This document shows, piece by piece, positions 21,123 through 28,387 of a DNA stretch of 32,496 bases (position 1 is the first letter of the stretch; every line of letters starts with the position of its first letter). The translations under genes were made by a program, and so were the position numbers. The DNA comes from Actinomycetota bacterium (GTDB lineage Bacteria > Actinomycetota > Acidimicrobiia > Acidimicrobiales > JAJPHE01): NCBI GenBank assembly GCA_027315345.1, contig DAHUYE010000027.1, positions 1-32,496 on the forward strand. Reading direction: 5' to 3'. Below the pieces are notes generated by a model that saw only the letters and a program-made list of their open reading frames with translations, was not told the DNA's origin and searched no databases.

Positions 21123-22925
21123 ATGGCCGATCCGTCCCAGACCCTCGTCCCGCTGCTCCAGGACGCCATGGCGGCGGCTCTGGGCGAGGAGTTCCGGTCT
21201 GCCGATCCGGTCATCCGGCGCTCGGCCCAGGACAAGTTCGGGGACTACCAGGCCAATGCGGCCATGGCTCTGGCCAAGACCACCGGCCGGCCCCCCCGGG
21301 AGGTGGCCGAGGCGGTGGTCGGCCGGCTGAGGGGCGAGGGAGTGGTCGCCAAGGCCGAGGTGGCCGGCCCCGGCTTCATCAACCTGACCCTGGAGGACGC
21401 CTTCCTGGGCCGGCAGGCCCAGGCGGCCGCGGCCGACCCCCGCCTGGGCGTGTCCGAAGTGGGCGAGCCCTGCCGCTTCGTACTGGACTACGGCGGGGCC
21501 AACGTGGCCAAGGAGCTGCTGGTCCACCACATGCGCTCACCCGTCATAGGCGATGCCATGGCCCGGGTCCTGGGGCACCTCGGTCATGTCGTCATCCGCC
21601 AGGACCATCTGGGGGACTGGGGGCGGCAGTTCGGGATGCTCATCGAGCATCTGGTCGACCTGGGCTGGGAAGCCGGGTCGGCCGGCCAGCGGACCATCTC
21701 CGACCTCAACGTGCTCTATCAGGAAGCACAGACCAAGTTCGATGGCGGGGGTGTCTTTGCCGAGAGGGCCCGGCGGCGGGTGGTCCAACTGCAGGCGGGC
21801 GAGGCCGAGACGGTGGCCTTGTGGCAGGCGCTGGTGGACGAGTCCGAGCGCCACTTCCAGGCCGTCTACCGGAGGCTGGGCCTGACCATCGGGCCAGACG
21901 ACATCCGGGCCGAGAGCTTCTACAACCCCATGCTCGAGCCCATGGCCCGGGAGTTGGAGGAGAAGGGCCTGGCCCGCATGGACCAGGGGGCCCTCTGTGT
22001 CTTCCCCGAAGGCTTCACCGGCCGGGATGGCCAGCCCCTGCCGGTCATCATCCGCAACTCCGAGGGTGCCTATCTCTATGCCGCCACCGACGTGGCCGCC
22101 GTGCGCTATTCCACCGAGGACCTCAAGGGCGAGCGCCTGGTGTACTTCACCGACGCCAGGCAGTCCCAACACTTCGCCATGGTCTTTGCCGTCTGCCGGG
22201 AGGCGGGCTGGCTGGGTCCTGACTCCACCGCCGAGCATGCTCCCTTCGGGAACGTGGTGGGCGAGGACGGCCGGCCCCTCCGGACCCGGTCGGGGGACTC
22301 GATCAAGCTGGCCGACCTCCTGGATGAGGCGGTGGCCCGGGCCCGGGCCGTGGTGGAGGAGAAGAGCCCCGACCTGGGGCCCGAAGAGCAGACGGCCGTG
22401 GCCGAAGCGGTCGGGGTGGGCGGGCTCAAGTACCACGACCTGGCCAACGACCGGGTTAAGGACTACGTCTTTGACTGGGACCGGATGCTGGCCCGGGAGG
22501 GCAACACGGCTCCCTACCTGCAGTACGCCCACGCCCGGATCCGCTCCATCCTGCGCCGGGCGGAAGCGGGCGCATCCGAGGCTTCCGGGCCCGGGGTAGC
22601 CGGGGCCGGCGGGGCTGGCGAGACATCGACCCCGGCTGAGTCGCCGGCGGTGCTGGTGGCCGAGCCCCAGGAGCGGGCTCTGGTCCTGGCCCTGCTCGGC
22701 TTCGAGGTGGCGGTCGAATCGGTGGCCGAGGGCATGTCGCCCCACCGGCTCTGCACCTACCTGTTCGATCTGGCCAGCACCTTCACCTCGTTCTACGAGG
22801 CCTGTCCGGTGCTTCGGGCGGAGCCGGCCGTGCGGGACAGCCGGCTGGTGCTGTGCCGTCTGACGGCTTCGATCCTGTCCACCGGCCTGGGCCTGCTCGG
22901 GATCGAGGCCCCGGAGCGGATGTGA
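21123..22925 (+). CDS. argS: Arginyl-tRNA synthetase with altered HIGH motif
   Basis: A class I synthetase that charges tRNA-Arg; 600 residues. It has the N-terminal domain with DKFGDYQANAAMALAK, the catalytic domain (VVIRQDHLGDWGRQFGML, RTRSGDSIKLADLLDEA) and the helical anticodon-binding domain (NTAPYLQYAHARIRSILRRA to the C-terminus). A Gly/Ala/Pro-rich stretch around residues 480-515 separates two parts of that domain. Residues 133-136 are LVHH where the family normally has HVGH or HIGH, so the first His and the Gly are replaced and the last His is kept. The surrounding sequence is otherwise normal. It is transcribed away from lysA, whereas mycobacterial argS and lysA run the same way. 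Confidence 0.94.
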   Translation: MADPSQTLVPLLQDAMAAALGEEFRSADPVIRRSAQDKFGDYQANAAMALAKTTGRPPREVAEAVVGRLRGEGVVAKAEVAGPGFINLTLEDAFLGRQAQAAAADPRLGVSEVGEPCRFVLDYGGANVAKELLVHHMRSPVIGDAMARVLGHLGHVVIRQDHLGDWGRQFGMLIEHLVDLGWEAGSAGQRTISDLNVLYQEAQTKFDGGGVFAERARRRVVQLQAGEAETVALWQALVDESERHFQAVYRRLGLTIGPDDIRAESFYNPMLEPMARELEEKGLARMDQGALCVFPEGFTGRDGQPLPVIIRNSEGAYLYAATDVAAVRYSTEDLKGERLVYFTDARQSQHFAMVFAVCREAGWLGPDSTAEHAPFGNVVGEDGRPLRTRSGDSIKLADLLDEAVARARAVVEEKSPDLGPEEQTAVAEAVGVGGLKYHDLANDRVKDYVFDWDRMLAREGNTAPYLQYAHARIRSILRRAEAGASEASGPGVAGAGGAGETSTPAESPAVLVAEPQERALVLALLGFEVAVESVAEGMSPHRLCTYLFDLASTFTSFYEACPVLRAEPAVRDSRLVLCRLTASILSTGLGLLGIEAPERM

Positions 22926-22937
22926 CCGCCGGGGCGG

Positions 22938-23312
22938 TTATCTGCCCTTGATCAGCTCGGCGGCCCGGTCCAGGAGGTCGAGGGGGTCGAAGGGTTTGGT
23001 CATGTACAGGTCCACCCCGGCCTCCCGCCCGGCGTCCTGGTCGATGTCCTGGGCCTTGGCCGAAAGCATGATGATCGGGATGGAGGCTGTCTTGGGGTCG
23101 GCCTTCAGGGCCTTGGCCGCCTCCAGCCCGTTCATCCTCGGCATCATCACGTCCAGCACGATCAGGTCCGGTAAGACCGCCTTGGCCTTCTCCAGGGCCT
23201 CCAGGCCGTCGCCCGCCACCTCCACCCGGTAGCCCTCGATGGAGAAGTTGACCTCCAGGAGCTTCTGGATGACGGGGTCGTCGTCCACCACCAGGATGGT
23301 CGAGTCGGGCAT
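22938..23312 (-). CDS. Single-domain response regulator (receiver only)
   Basis: A 124-residue CheY-like receiver without an output domain. The acidic pocket is Asp10-Asp12, the phosphoacceptor is Asp54 (IVLDVMMPRMNG), with Ser84 and Lys106 (TKPF) completing the active site. It would take phosphate from a histidine kinase encoded elsewhere and act by protein contact. It is convergent with argS (12 bp between stops); no kinase gene is nearby. ATG at 23312. Confidence 0.9.
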   Translation of the reverse strand: MPDSTILVVDDDPVIQKLLEVNFSIEGYRVEVAGDGLEALEKAKAVLPDLIVLDVMMPRMNGLEAAKALKADPKTASIPIIMLSAKAQDIDQDAGREAGVDLYMTKPFDPLDLLDRAAELIKGR

Positions 23313-23371
23313 TCCGGCATCCTACGGGCGGAATCGCCGCCTTACCGGGCCCGCACGATCCCGTCAGCGCC

Positions 23372-23377
23372 TACTGT
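23372..23377 (+). promoter_or_regulatory. Candidate -10 of tRNA-Arg
   Basis: TACTGT fits TAnnnT and ends 10 bases before the mature tRNA 5' end. No clear -35 lies 17 bases upstream. Confidence 0.3.
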
Positions 23378-23387
23378 GTCCGTCCCT

Positions 23388-23459
23388 GCCCTCGTAGCTC
23401 AGGGGATAGAGCACTGGCCTCCGGAGCCGGGTGCGTAGGTTCGAATCCTACCGAGGGCG
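23388..23459 (+). tRNA. tRNA-Arg(CCG)
   Basis: A complete 72-base cloverleaf: acceptor GCCCTCG/CGAGGGC with discriminator G, D-arm GCTC/GAGC, anticodon stem CTGGC/GCCGG with loop CTCCGGA (anticodon CCG), and T-arm GTAGG TTCGAAT CCTAC. It reads the arginine codon CGG, common in high-GC genes. The 3' CCA is not encoded. The gene encoding its synthetase, argS, ends about 460 bases upstream. Confidence 0.97.
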
Positions 23460-23465
23460 CAGGCG

Positions 23466-23511
23466 AAAAAAGGCCCTCTACCAGGGAGAATCTCCTGGTC
23501 GGGGGCCTTTT
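23466..23511 (+). terminator. Strong intrinsic terminator after tRNA-Arg
   Basis: AAAAGGCCC (23468-23476) pairs with GGGCCTTTT (23503-23511), and inside it ACCAGG (23480-23485) pairs with CCTGGT (23494-23499). The T-run closes the stem on the plus strand, and the A-run gives a T-run on the minus strand, so it may stop transcription both ways. It is the clearest rho-independent terminator in the window. Confidence 0.85.
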
Positions 23512-23559
23512 CGTCTTACCGGCGTTGTCCTCTAAAAACCTCCGGAATCCGTCATTTTT

Positions 23560-23581
23560 GGGAGGAGATTGGGAGGAGATG
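23560..23581. repeat. Tandem GGGAGGAGAT repeat beyond tRNA-Arg
   Basis: GGGAGGAGATT (23560-23570) is followed directly by GGGAGGAGATG (23571-23581). It lies in the 134-base noncoding stretch between the tRNA terminator and the antitoxin gene. Tandem short repeats near a tRNA 3' end can be integrase arm sites or scars of integration, but no integrase gene is present. Confidence 0.55.
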
Positions 23582-23626
23582 CAAGCCGCGGCCCCACTGA
23601 GTGCCCGCCGCGTCGCTCTGGGCTAA

Positions 23627-23636
23627 CCTAGCTAGG
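23627..23636. promoter_or_regulatory. Palindromic candidate operator of the Phd/VapC-like pair
   Basis: CCTAGCTAGG is a perfect 10-bp palindrome ending 9 bases before the antitoxin ATG. It overlaps TAACCT (23624-23629), a TAnnnT-type -10. Phd-like antitoxins repress their own promoters through palindromes, so an autoregulatory role is likely by analogy. Confidence 0.45.
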
Positions 23637-23645
23637 CTCTGGGGG

Positions 23646-23885
23646 ATGCGGGTCAACATGCACGACGCCAAGACGAACCTGTCCCGGCTTGTGGCCGCCG
23701 TCGAGTCCGGAAAGACCGACGAAGTCGAAATCGCCCGGGCGGGTCACGTCGTCGCTCGTATCGTTCCACCCCGAGCGCGCTCTCCGAGGCGTCCCGGCCA
23801 GTGGGCAGGGCGAGTGCATATCCATGAGGACTTCGACGATCTCCCAAGCGACTTGGCCGCCGCCCTTGGCGGTGAGCGCCCGTGA
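23646..23885 (+). CDS. Phd/YefM-family antitoxin
   Basis: A 79-residue antitoxin that by family binds DNA and neutralises the toxin encoded next. The N-terminal MRVNMHDAKTNLSRLVAAVESG and the EIARAGHVVARIVPP block are typical of the Phd/YefM fold. The C-terminal WAGRVHIHEDFDDLPSDLAAALGG is the acidic toxin-binding tail. The ATG at 23646 matches the family N-terminus better than a GTG 45 bases upstream. The stop overlaps the toxin start as GTGA. Confidence 0.9.
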   Translation: MRVNMHDAKTNLSRLVAAVESGKTDEVEIARAGHVVARIVPPRARSPRRPGQWAGRVHIHEDFDDLPSDLAAALGGERP

Positions 23886-24262
23886 GTCTTCTGCTTGATA
23901 CTCACATTCTCTTGTGGTGGTTGTCGGACGACCCGCTCCTACCACCAGCGGCTCGCGAGGCCATCGCATCGCCCGAGAACGAGGTGATGGTTTCGGCCGC
24001 GACGGCATGGGAGATTGCCATCAAGCAAGCTGTGGGACGACTGGACGCGCCGGCAGACCTGCTCGACGCCGTGGAGGCCAACAACTTCGAGACGCTGCCG
24101 CTCACCGTCGCGCACGCCCTCGCCGCCGGATCTCTACCCCCTCATCACTCAGATCCTTTCGACCGCATGCTGATCGCCCAGGCCGGTGCCGAGAGCCTCA
24201 CCCTCATCAGCGTCGACAAGCGCTTCCCCCCGTATGGCGTCGATCTCCTGCCCCTGAGCTGA
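23882..24262 (+). CDS. VapC-like PIN-domain toxin
   Basis: A 126-residue PIN-domain ribonuclease. Acidic active-site residues are Asp6 (LLLDTHILLWWL), Glu44 (AWEIAIKQA), Asp91/Asp94 (SDPFDRMLIAQA) and Asp112 (SVDKRF). The DTHILLWWL start and AWEI block are typical of PIN toxins paired with Phd antitoxins. The start is GTG at 23882, coupled to the antitoxin by a 4-bp overlap. The RNA target cannot be told from the sequence. All catalytic acids are present, so it looks active. Confidence 0.92.
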   Translation: MSLLLDTHILLWWLSDDPLLPPAAREAIASPENEVMVSAATAWEIAIKQAVGRLDAPADLLDAVEANNFETLPLTVAHALAAGSLPPHHSDPFDRMLIAQAGAESLTLISVDKRFPPYGVDLLPLS

Positions 24263-24375
24263 CCCACGGCCGGCGATGTGGGACTTCGTGTGCGCCCAAC
24301 TGGTGGACGTGATACCGGGGCACTACCTCGCCGCCCGAGGCGCGTTTGAACTCCCAAGTCGCCCCGCGGCCGCTC

Positions 24376-25587
24376 TCATCCGGACAGGCTGAGCTCATCG
24401 AATCGTCGAAATGTCGCCGAAGCCGAACGACGGAAGGTCAGCTCCTGTTCCTCTACCGGAGGGTTGAGTGAAACCAGGCCCTTGAGGACCTCAGCCGCCT
24501 CGGCTCGGGCCAGAGCGGCCCCGGCACAGAAATGCGCTCCATGGCCGAAGGCCAAATGTGGCTGGCCCGCTCGGCCCACGCGGAGCTCATTGGGTCTGTC
24601 GAAGGCAGCTGGGTCCCGGTTGGCGGCTCCGAGTGAGATGAAGACCTGCTCGCCCGGGGCTACCTCGACGGGGCCGACCCTCTGAATCTGGGTGGCGACT
24701 CGGCTCGTCAGCTGGACCGGCGCGTCCCATCGGAGAAGTTCCTCCACCGCGCAGCCGATCAACGAGGGATCTCGACGAAGCTGTCTGGCCAGATCCGGAT
24801 GCTCGTGAAGGGCAACGACCGCTCCGGCGATGAGATTGGCGGTCGTCTCGTGTCCGGCCACCAGCAGGAGCAAGGCCATGACCACGGCCTCCTCCGGCTC
24901 CAGGCGCTCAGCGACGATCGAGAGGAGGTCGTCACCGGGGTACTGCCGTCGTTCCGCCACCAGGCCCACCATGTCGAAGGTCAGCACAGTGGCGGCGCTC
25001 AGACCGGCCTCGATCTCCTGCTCTGTGGCCATCGGGTCGACCAGGGCCGTGAGGGTCCGTGTCTCGTCTCGTAGGCGCTCGGCCAGATCGATGCCGGCGT
25101 CGAGCAGCTCACACATGATGGCGAGGGGCACGGGGTAGGCGATCTCGTCCAGGACGTCCCAGGCCTCGCCGGGCTCATGTCCGGCCAGGACCGCGTCGAC
25201 CACGGCGGCGATCCCGGAGCTCAGCCCGCCCACGGCTCGGGGCGTGAGCAGGCCGGACAGCGCGGCGCGCAGGTGGTGGTGCTGTTCCCCGTCGCTGAGC
25301 AGGACGTTGGCCGCCAGCAGGTCCGAGTCTGCCCGGGCCAGACCCATGACGCCGCTGGCGGAGCCCGACGCTCCCGGATTGGACGACCAGCCCTCCGAGC
25401 GAAGCGACCGATGGGCGTCCTCGTAGGTGACAACCAGGTACGCGTCGAGGGCATCGAGTCGATGGATCGGGGCCTCGGAGCGGAGCCGGGCCAGGACGGG
25501 ATAGGGGTCCTCGGTGGGGATTGGCCAGGCTAGGACTCCGCGTCCAACCGACGGCGAGAGGGCCTCCGGCCCATCGGGGGGGTTCAC
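24376..25587 (-). CDS. Cytochrome P450 (bacterial class I type)
   Basis: A soluble heme monooxygenase of 403 residues. The I-helix oxygen-activation motif is AGHETT (244-249), ExxR is Glu283-Arg286, and the heme-binding loop FGHGAHFCAG has the ligand Cys354. It lacks membrane anchors and reductase domains, so it needs separate ferredoxin and reductase, which are not encoded nearby. The start is GTG at 25587, overlapping the stop of the upstream ABC1-kinase gene as GTGA, so the two are translated together. The substrate is unknown; the length and motifs resemble actinobacterial CYP enzymes acting on sterol, terpenoid or polyketide-like molecules. Confidence 0.93.
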   Translation of the reverse strand: MNPPDGPEALSPSVGRGVLAWPIPTEDPYPVLARLRSEAPIHRLDALDAYLVVTYEDAHRSLRSEGWSSNPGASGSASGVMGLARADSDLLAANVLLSDGEQHHHLRAALSGLLTPRAVGGLSSGIAAVVDAVLAGHEPGEAWDVLDEIAYPVPLAIMCELLDAGIDLAERLRDETRTLTALVDPMATEQEIEAGLSAATVLTFDMVGLVAERRQYPGDDLLSIVAERLEPEEAVVMALLLLVAGHETTANLIAGAVVALHEHPDLARQLRRDPSLIGCAVEELLRWDAPVQLTSRVATQIQRVGPVEVAPGEQVFISLGAANRDPAAFDRPNELRVGRAGQPHLAFGHGAHFCAGAALARAEAAEVLKGLVSLNPPVEEQELTFRRSASATFRRFDELSLSG

Positions 25588-26993
25588 CGTCTCTCCGGGT
25601 AGAGGGGGTCCCGCCCGAACCAGAACTGGGCGTCGGCCCGGCCCATCTCGGTGAGAGGCACCGCCCCCTCGTCCAGTTCCTGCTGGATGGCGCGCCAGTG
25701 TCCGGTCGCTCCGAGCTCGGCCAGCACCGACATGAGGCCCATGTCGATCCGGGCCATGAACAGGTAGTGCCCGGGTACTCCCATCTTCCTATTGACCCGG
25801 CCCGAAGGCCCGGTCATGGACAGCTCGTTGGCGATGGCGGCGGCCACCCGTTCCTGGCTGAGAGTGAAGGGCTGGGGCCCGATCAGCATCTCCATACCGG
25901 GCCGCCACCAGGCCATTGCCTCCTCGGGGCGGGGCTGGTGGCCGGGCTCGAACAGTCCGAGATCGGTCAGAGCGGTGAGGAGACCTTGGGCGTCGTCGTT
26001 GAGGACGGCCCGAATGGCGTTCTGCATGTTCGTCACCTGAGGCCGTTCGAAGTACTTGACGCATCCGAAGTCGATGAAAGTGACCGAGCGGTCAGGGTTG
26101 AACTTGTAGTTGCCAGGGTGGGGATCGGCATTGAAGGCGCAGAGTCGACGGAGGCTGGAGAACACGAAGCGGAAGATCGCCTCACTCCAGCGGTTCCTCA
26201 TCTCAGTATCGGCGCCCATGGCATCGGGCCAGCTCAGTCCGCCGGCCCACTCCTGGGTGAGGACTCTTCCGGTGGAGAGCTCCGGGAGGACCTCGGGGAT
26301 GCGGATGAACGGATGACCGCGATAGGCCTCCGCGAAGAAGGTCTGATTCTTTGCTTCGTTGTAGTAGTCGACCTCCTCGCCGACCCGCTCGGAGATCTCC
26401 GCGGCCAACTCCTTCGGGTCGGTGCGAGTCAGGCCCGGCGCAAGGGATCGCAGCATCCGAAACAGCACGGCCAAGAGCTCGGTGTTGGCCAGATCGGCCC
26501 GAATCGCCTCGGCCACCCCCGGATACTGGACCTTCACCGCCACGGCCCGGCCGTCCGAAAGCCGGGCGGCGTGGACCTGGCCGATCGACGCCGCCGCCAC
26601 TGGCAGTGGACTCCACTCGGCGAAGAGATCCTCCGGAGCCGCCCCCAGCTCTGCTCGGACAACATCAGCAGCCAGCTCCGGTGCCATCGGCGGCGCGTTG
26701 GCCTGCAGGCGGGACATGGCCGCCTGGAAGGCCATTCGGCTCTCTTCCGGGACGGATCCGAACGGGACGAAGGACAGGATCTGGCCCGCCTTCATCAGCG
26801 CCCCCTTGGACCGACCGAGAATTTCTACGTAACGCTCGGCCCGGCGGGCGTAGTCCTCCGGCTGCTTGGTGCGTCGACGCAGTGCGCTGACTACAGCCTC
26901 ACCTGTGGTGCGAGCAGCCAGCCCGGCTAGCGGAGCGGCGCGACGGAGCCGTCCCTGGATGATCCCGTCTTGATCCGGACCCAACCCAGCCAT
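25584..26993 (-). CDS. ABC1/AarF/UbiB-family atypical kinase
   Basis: An ABC1-family protein-kinase-like ATPase, 469 residues from the ATG at 26993. The family hallmarks are KxGQ (MKAGQILS, 68-71), the alanine-rich loop AAASIGQVHAA that replaces the glycine-rich loop, the nucleotide lysine in AVKVQYPG (Lys154), DPHPGN (290-295) and DFG (308-310). Characterised members act in isoprenoid quinone synthesis or lipid handling. Upstream in-frame TTG (27050) and GTG (27038) starts are possible; the ATG is preferred for the GAGAGAA before it, but this is uncertain. It is coupled to the P450 gene by a 4-bp overlap. Confidence 0.88.
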   Translation of the reverse strand: MAGLGPDQDGIIQGRLRRAAPLAGLAARTTGEAVVSALRRRTKQPEDYARRAERYVEILGRSKGALMKAGQILSFVPFGSVPEESRMAFQAAMSRLQANAPPMAPELAADVVRAELGAAPEDLFAEWSPLPVAAASIGQVHAARLSDGRAVAVKVQYPGVAEAIRADLANTELLAVLFRMLRSLAPGLTRTDPKELAAEISERVGEEVDYYNEAKNQTFFAEAYRGHPFIRIPEVLPELSTGRVLTQEWAGGLSWPDAMGADTEMRNRWSEAIFRFVFSSLRRLCAFNADPHPGNYKFNPDRSVTFIDFGCVKYFERPQVTNMQNAIRAVLNDDAQGLLTALTDLGLFEPGHQPRPEEAMAWWRPGMEMLIGPQPFTLSQERVAAAIANELSMTGPSGRVNRKMGVPGHYLFMARIDMGLMSVLAELGATGHWRAIQQELDEGAVPLTEMGRADAQFWFGRDPLYPERR

Positions 26994-27050
26994 CAACTCA
27001 ATTCTCTCGATGCGAGGCTGGTCAGTCCAGTCCGACACTTGATCGCCCAA

Positions 27051-27106
27051 GCACCCCGGGCAGCCTTGGAGCCGCCGAGCGGAGAGAACAACCTGGCGCG
27101 GGGTGC
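27051..27106. repeat. Inverted repeat upstream of the ABC1-kinase gene
   Basis: GCACCCCG (27051-27058) and CGGGGTGC (27099-27106) are perfect 8-bp inverted repeats, 40 bases apart. They lie in the divergent gap between the ABC1-kinase gene and the truncated metG. They may be a dimer-binding operator or an RNA stem; nothing else supports either. Confidence 0.35.
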
Positions 27107-27197
27107 TCGGCGCCCTCGGGGCTGGCTTCTTCCTGGTCCCGGGTTCGGGGCCTTACCGGAGGAAGCCCAATGAGCTCGAGCTATCTCACGGGACCAC

Positions 27198-28025
27198 GTG
27201 GAGGAACTCATCACTGCCGGGGGCCTGACCATCGCCCCGGTCGAGTTCCGTTCCGAGGTCCTTGCCTTCCTCCGCTCCGGCCTGGAGGACATCAGCGTCT
27301 CGCGCTCGGCCGAGCGGGCCGGCGGCTGGGGCATTCCGGTGCCCGGCGACCCGAGCCAGGTCATCTACGTGTGGTTCGACGCCCTGGTCAACTACATCAG
27401 CGCCCTCGGCTACGGCAGAAAGGGCCCGGACTTGGCCCGGTGGTGGACAGCCAGTGAGCGGATCCATGTCATCGGGAAGGGCATCAGCCGCTTTCACGCC
27501 ATCTACTGGCCGGCCTTCCTGGCTGGCGCCGGCGAGGTGTCCCCGAATCGGATCGTTGTTCACCCCTACCTCACCGTCGGAGGCGCCAAGCTGTCCAAGT
27601 CCTCCGGGCCCCAGCTGGACCCCACCGAGCTAGTTGTCGCCTATGGCCCCGACGCTCTGCGCCGGTGGTTCGCCCGGGACGTGCACCCCAGCGTTGACAC
27701 CGACTTCACTGCAGAACGCCTGGTGAGCCGGGCCAATGAGGACCTGGCCGGGGGCTTGGGAAATCTGATCACCCGGATCATCGCGCTCATACACCGCTAC
27801 CGCCGTGGGGAGGTGCCCCGGCCGGGGACCACGCCCTTGGAGGCGGTTGCAGCGGCATGCGGGGACGCCCGACGCGCCTTTACGGACTTCCGGCCCCGGG
27901 AGGGATGTCAGCAAGTGCTGGAGGCGGTCGCGGTGGCCAACCGGGAGATCGAACGGACCCAGCCCTTGATCCCGCCGTCCGAACCTGCCTTTCCCCGACT
28001 GCCGCCGCCGGTGGAATTTGAATAA
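27198..28025 (+). pseudogene. Truncated methionyl-tRNA synthetase (metG remnant)
   Basis: A 275-residue open frame matching the second half of bacterial MetRS: EVLAFLRSGLEDISVSRS, GWGIPVPGDPSQVIYVWFDALVNYI, HVIGKGISRFHAIYWPAF, then the KMSKS-type loop KLSKS (131-135), the SYG-like GPDALRRWFARDV and the start of the anticodon domain. The HIGH motif and the zinc-containing connective peptide are missing; an in-frame stop at 27171 shows the 5' end is gone. The C-terminal domain is also short: after NREIERTQP it jumps to a PAFPRL-like end, as though about 60-80 residues were lost. It cannot work as a normal synthetase. It could be a decaying duplicate or a domesticated fragment. GTG at 27198 has no ribosome-binding site. 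Confidence 0.85.
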
Positions 28026-28179
28026 GGGGTCGGAGGACCTGATGGGGTGGGTCCGGCTCTCCAGCCCGGCGGACTGGGGCGCGCAGGGCGATCCGTGAGG
28101 GTGGGATATCGGGACGGGCGGCGACGGGCTACTGGAATGGCCGTCCTTTGCATAGGCCCGGTCTGGACCTGTCGGGATG

Positions 28180-28198
28180 TATGCTGATCTGCATGCAG
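28180..28198 (+). promoter_or_regulatory. Candidate leaderless promoter and palindromic operator of the RHH/MazF pair
   Basis: TATGCT (28180-28185) fits the TAnnnT -10 and ends 7 bases before the antitoxin ATG, predicting a leaderless transcript. CTGCATGCAG (28189-28198) is a perfect 10-bp palindrome covering the start codon. RHH antitoxins bind such palindromes, so it is a likely autoregulatory site. Confidence 0.45.
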
Positions 28199-28387
28199 TC
28201 TACGAGCGTACGCATTGATGCGACCACCCACGAGGAACTCAAGCGCCTGGCCACCGAGCTCAAGACGACCGTCGGCAACACCGTCTCTCTCGCCGTCCGG
28301 GCGCTCCGCCAGGACCGCGTCGGACAAGACTTGAGCGCACCTCTCCGGGAGGACGAGACCGCCTGGCTCGATGCCGATCTCGGGTGA
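28193..28387 (+). CDS. Ribbon-helix-helix antitoxin
   Basis: A 64-residue protein with an N-terminal RHH DNA-binding fold: strand STSVRIDATT, then helices HEELKRLATEL and TVGNTVSLAVRAL. The C-terminal LSAPLREDETAWLDADLG is the likely toxin-wrapping tail. It would repress its own promoter and neutralise the MazF-like toxin. The ATG at 28193 is preferred; ATG at 28181 is also in frame. The toxin gene begins 17 bases before its stop. Confidence 0.85.
   Translation: MQSTSVRIDATTHEELKRLATELKTTVGNTVSLAVRALRQDRVGQDLSAPLREDETAWLDADLG

Noticed and set aside
18508-21123. 871-codon plus-strand open frame opposite hom and lysA
   Set aside because: The same antisense artefact; it crosses the boundary between two well-supported genes and shows no motif.
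24276-24392. 38-codon open frame after the VapC-like gene
   Set aside because: It has no ribosome-binding site, no recognisable similarity, and overlaps the 3' end of the P450 gene.
27051-27197. T-box or SAM riboswitch ahead of the metG remnant
   Set aside because: No specifier stem, no T-box consensus and no riboswitch core could be found; only a spaced 8-bp inverted repeat is visible.
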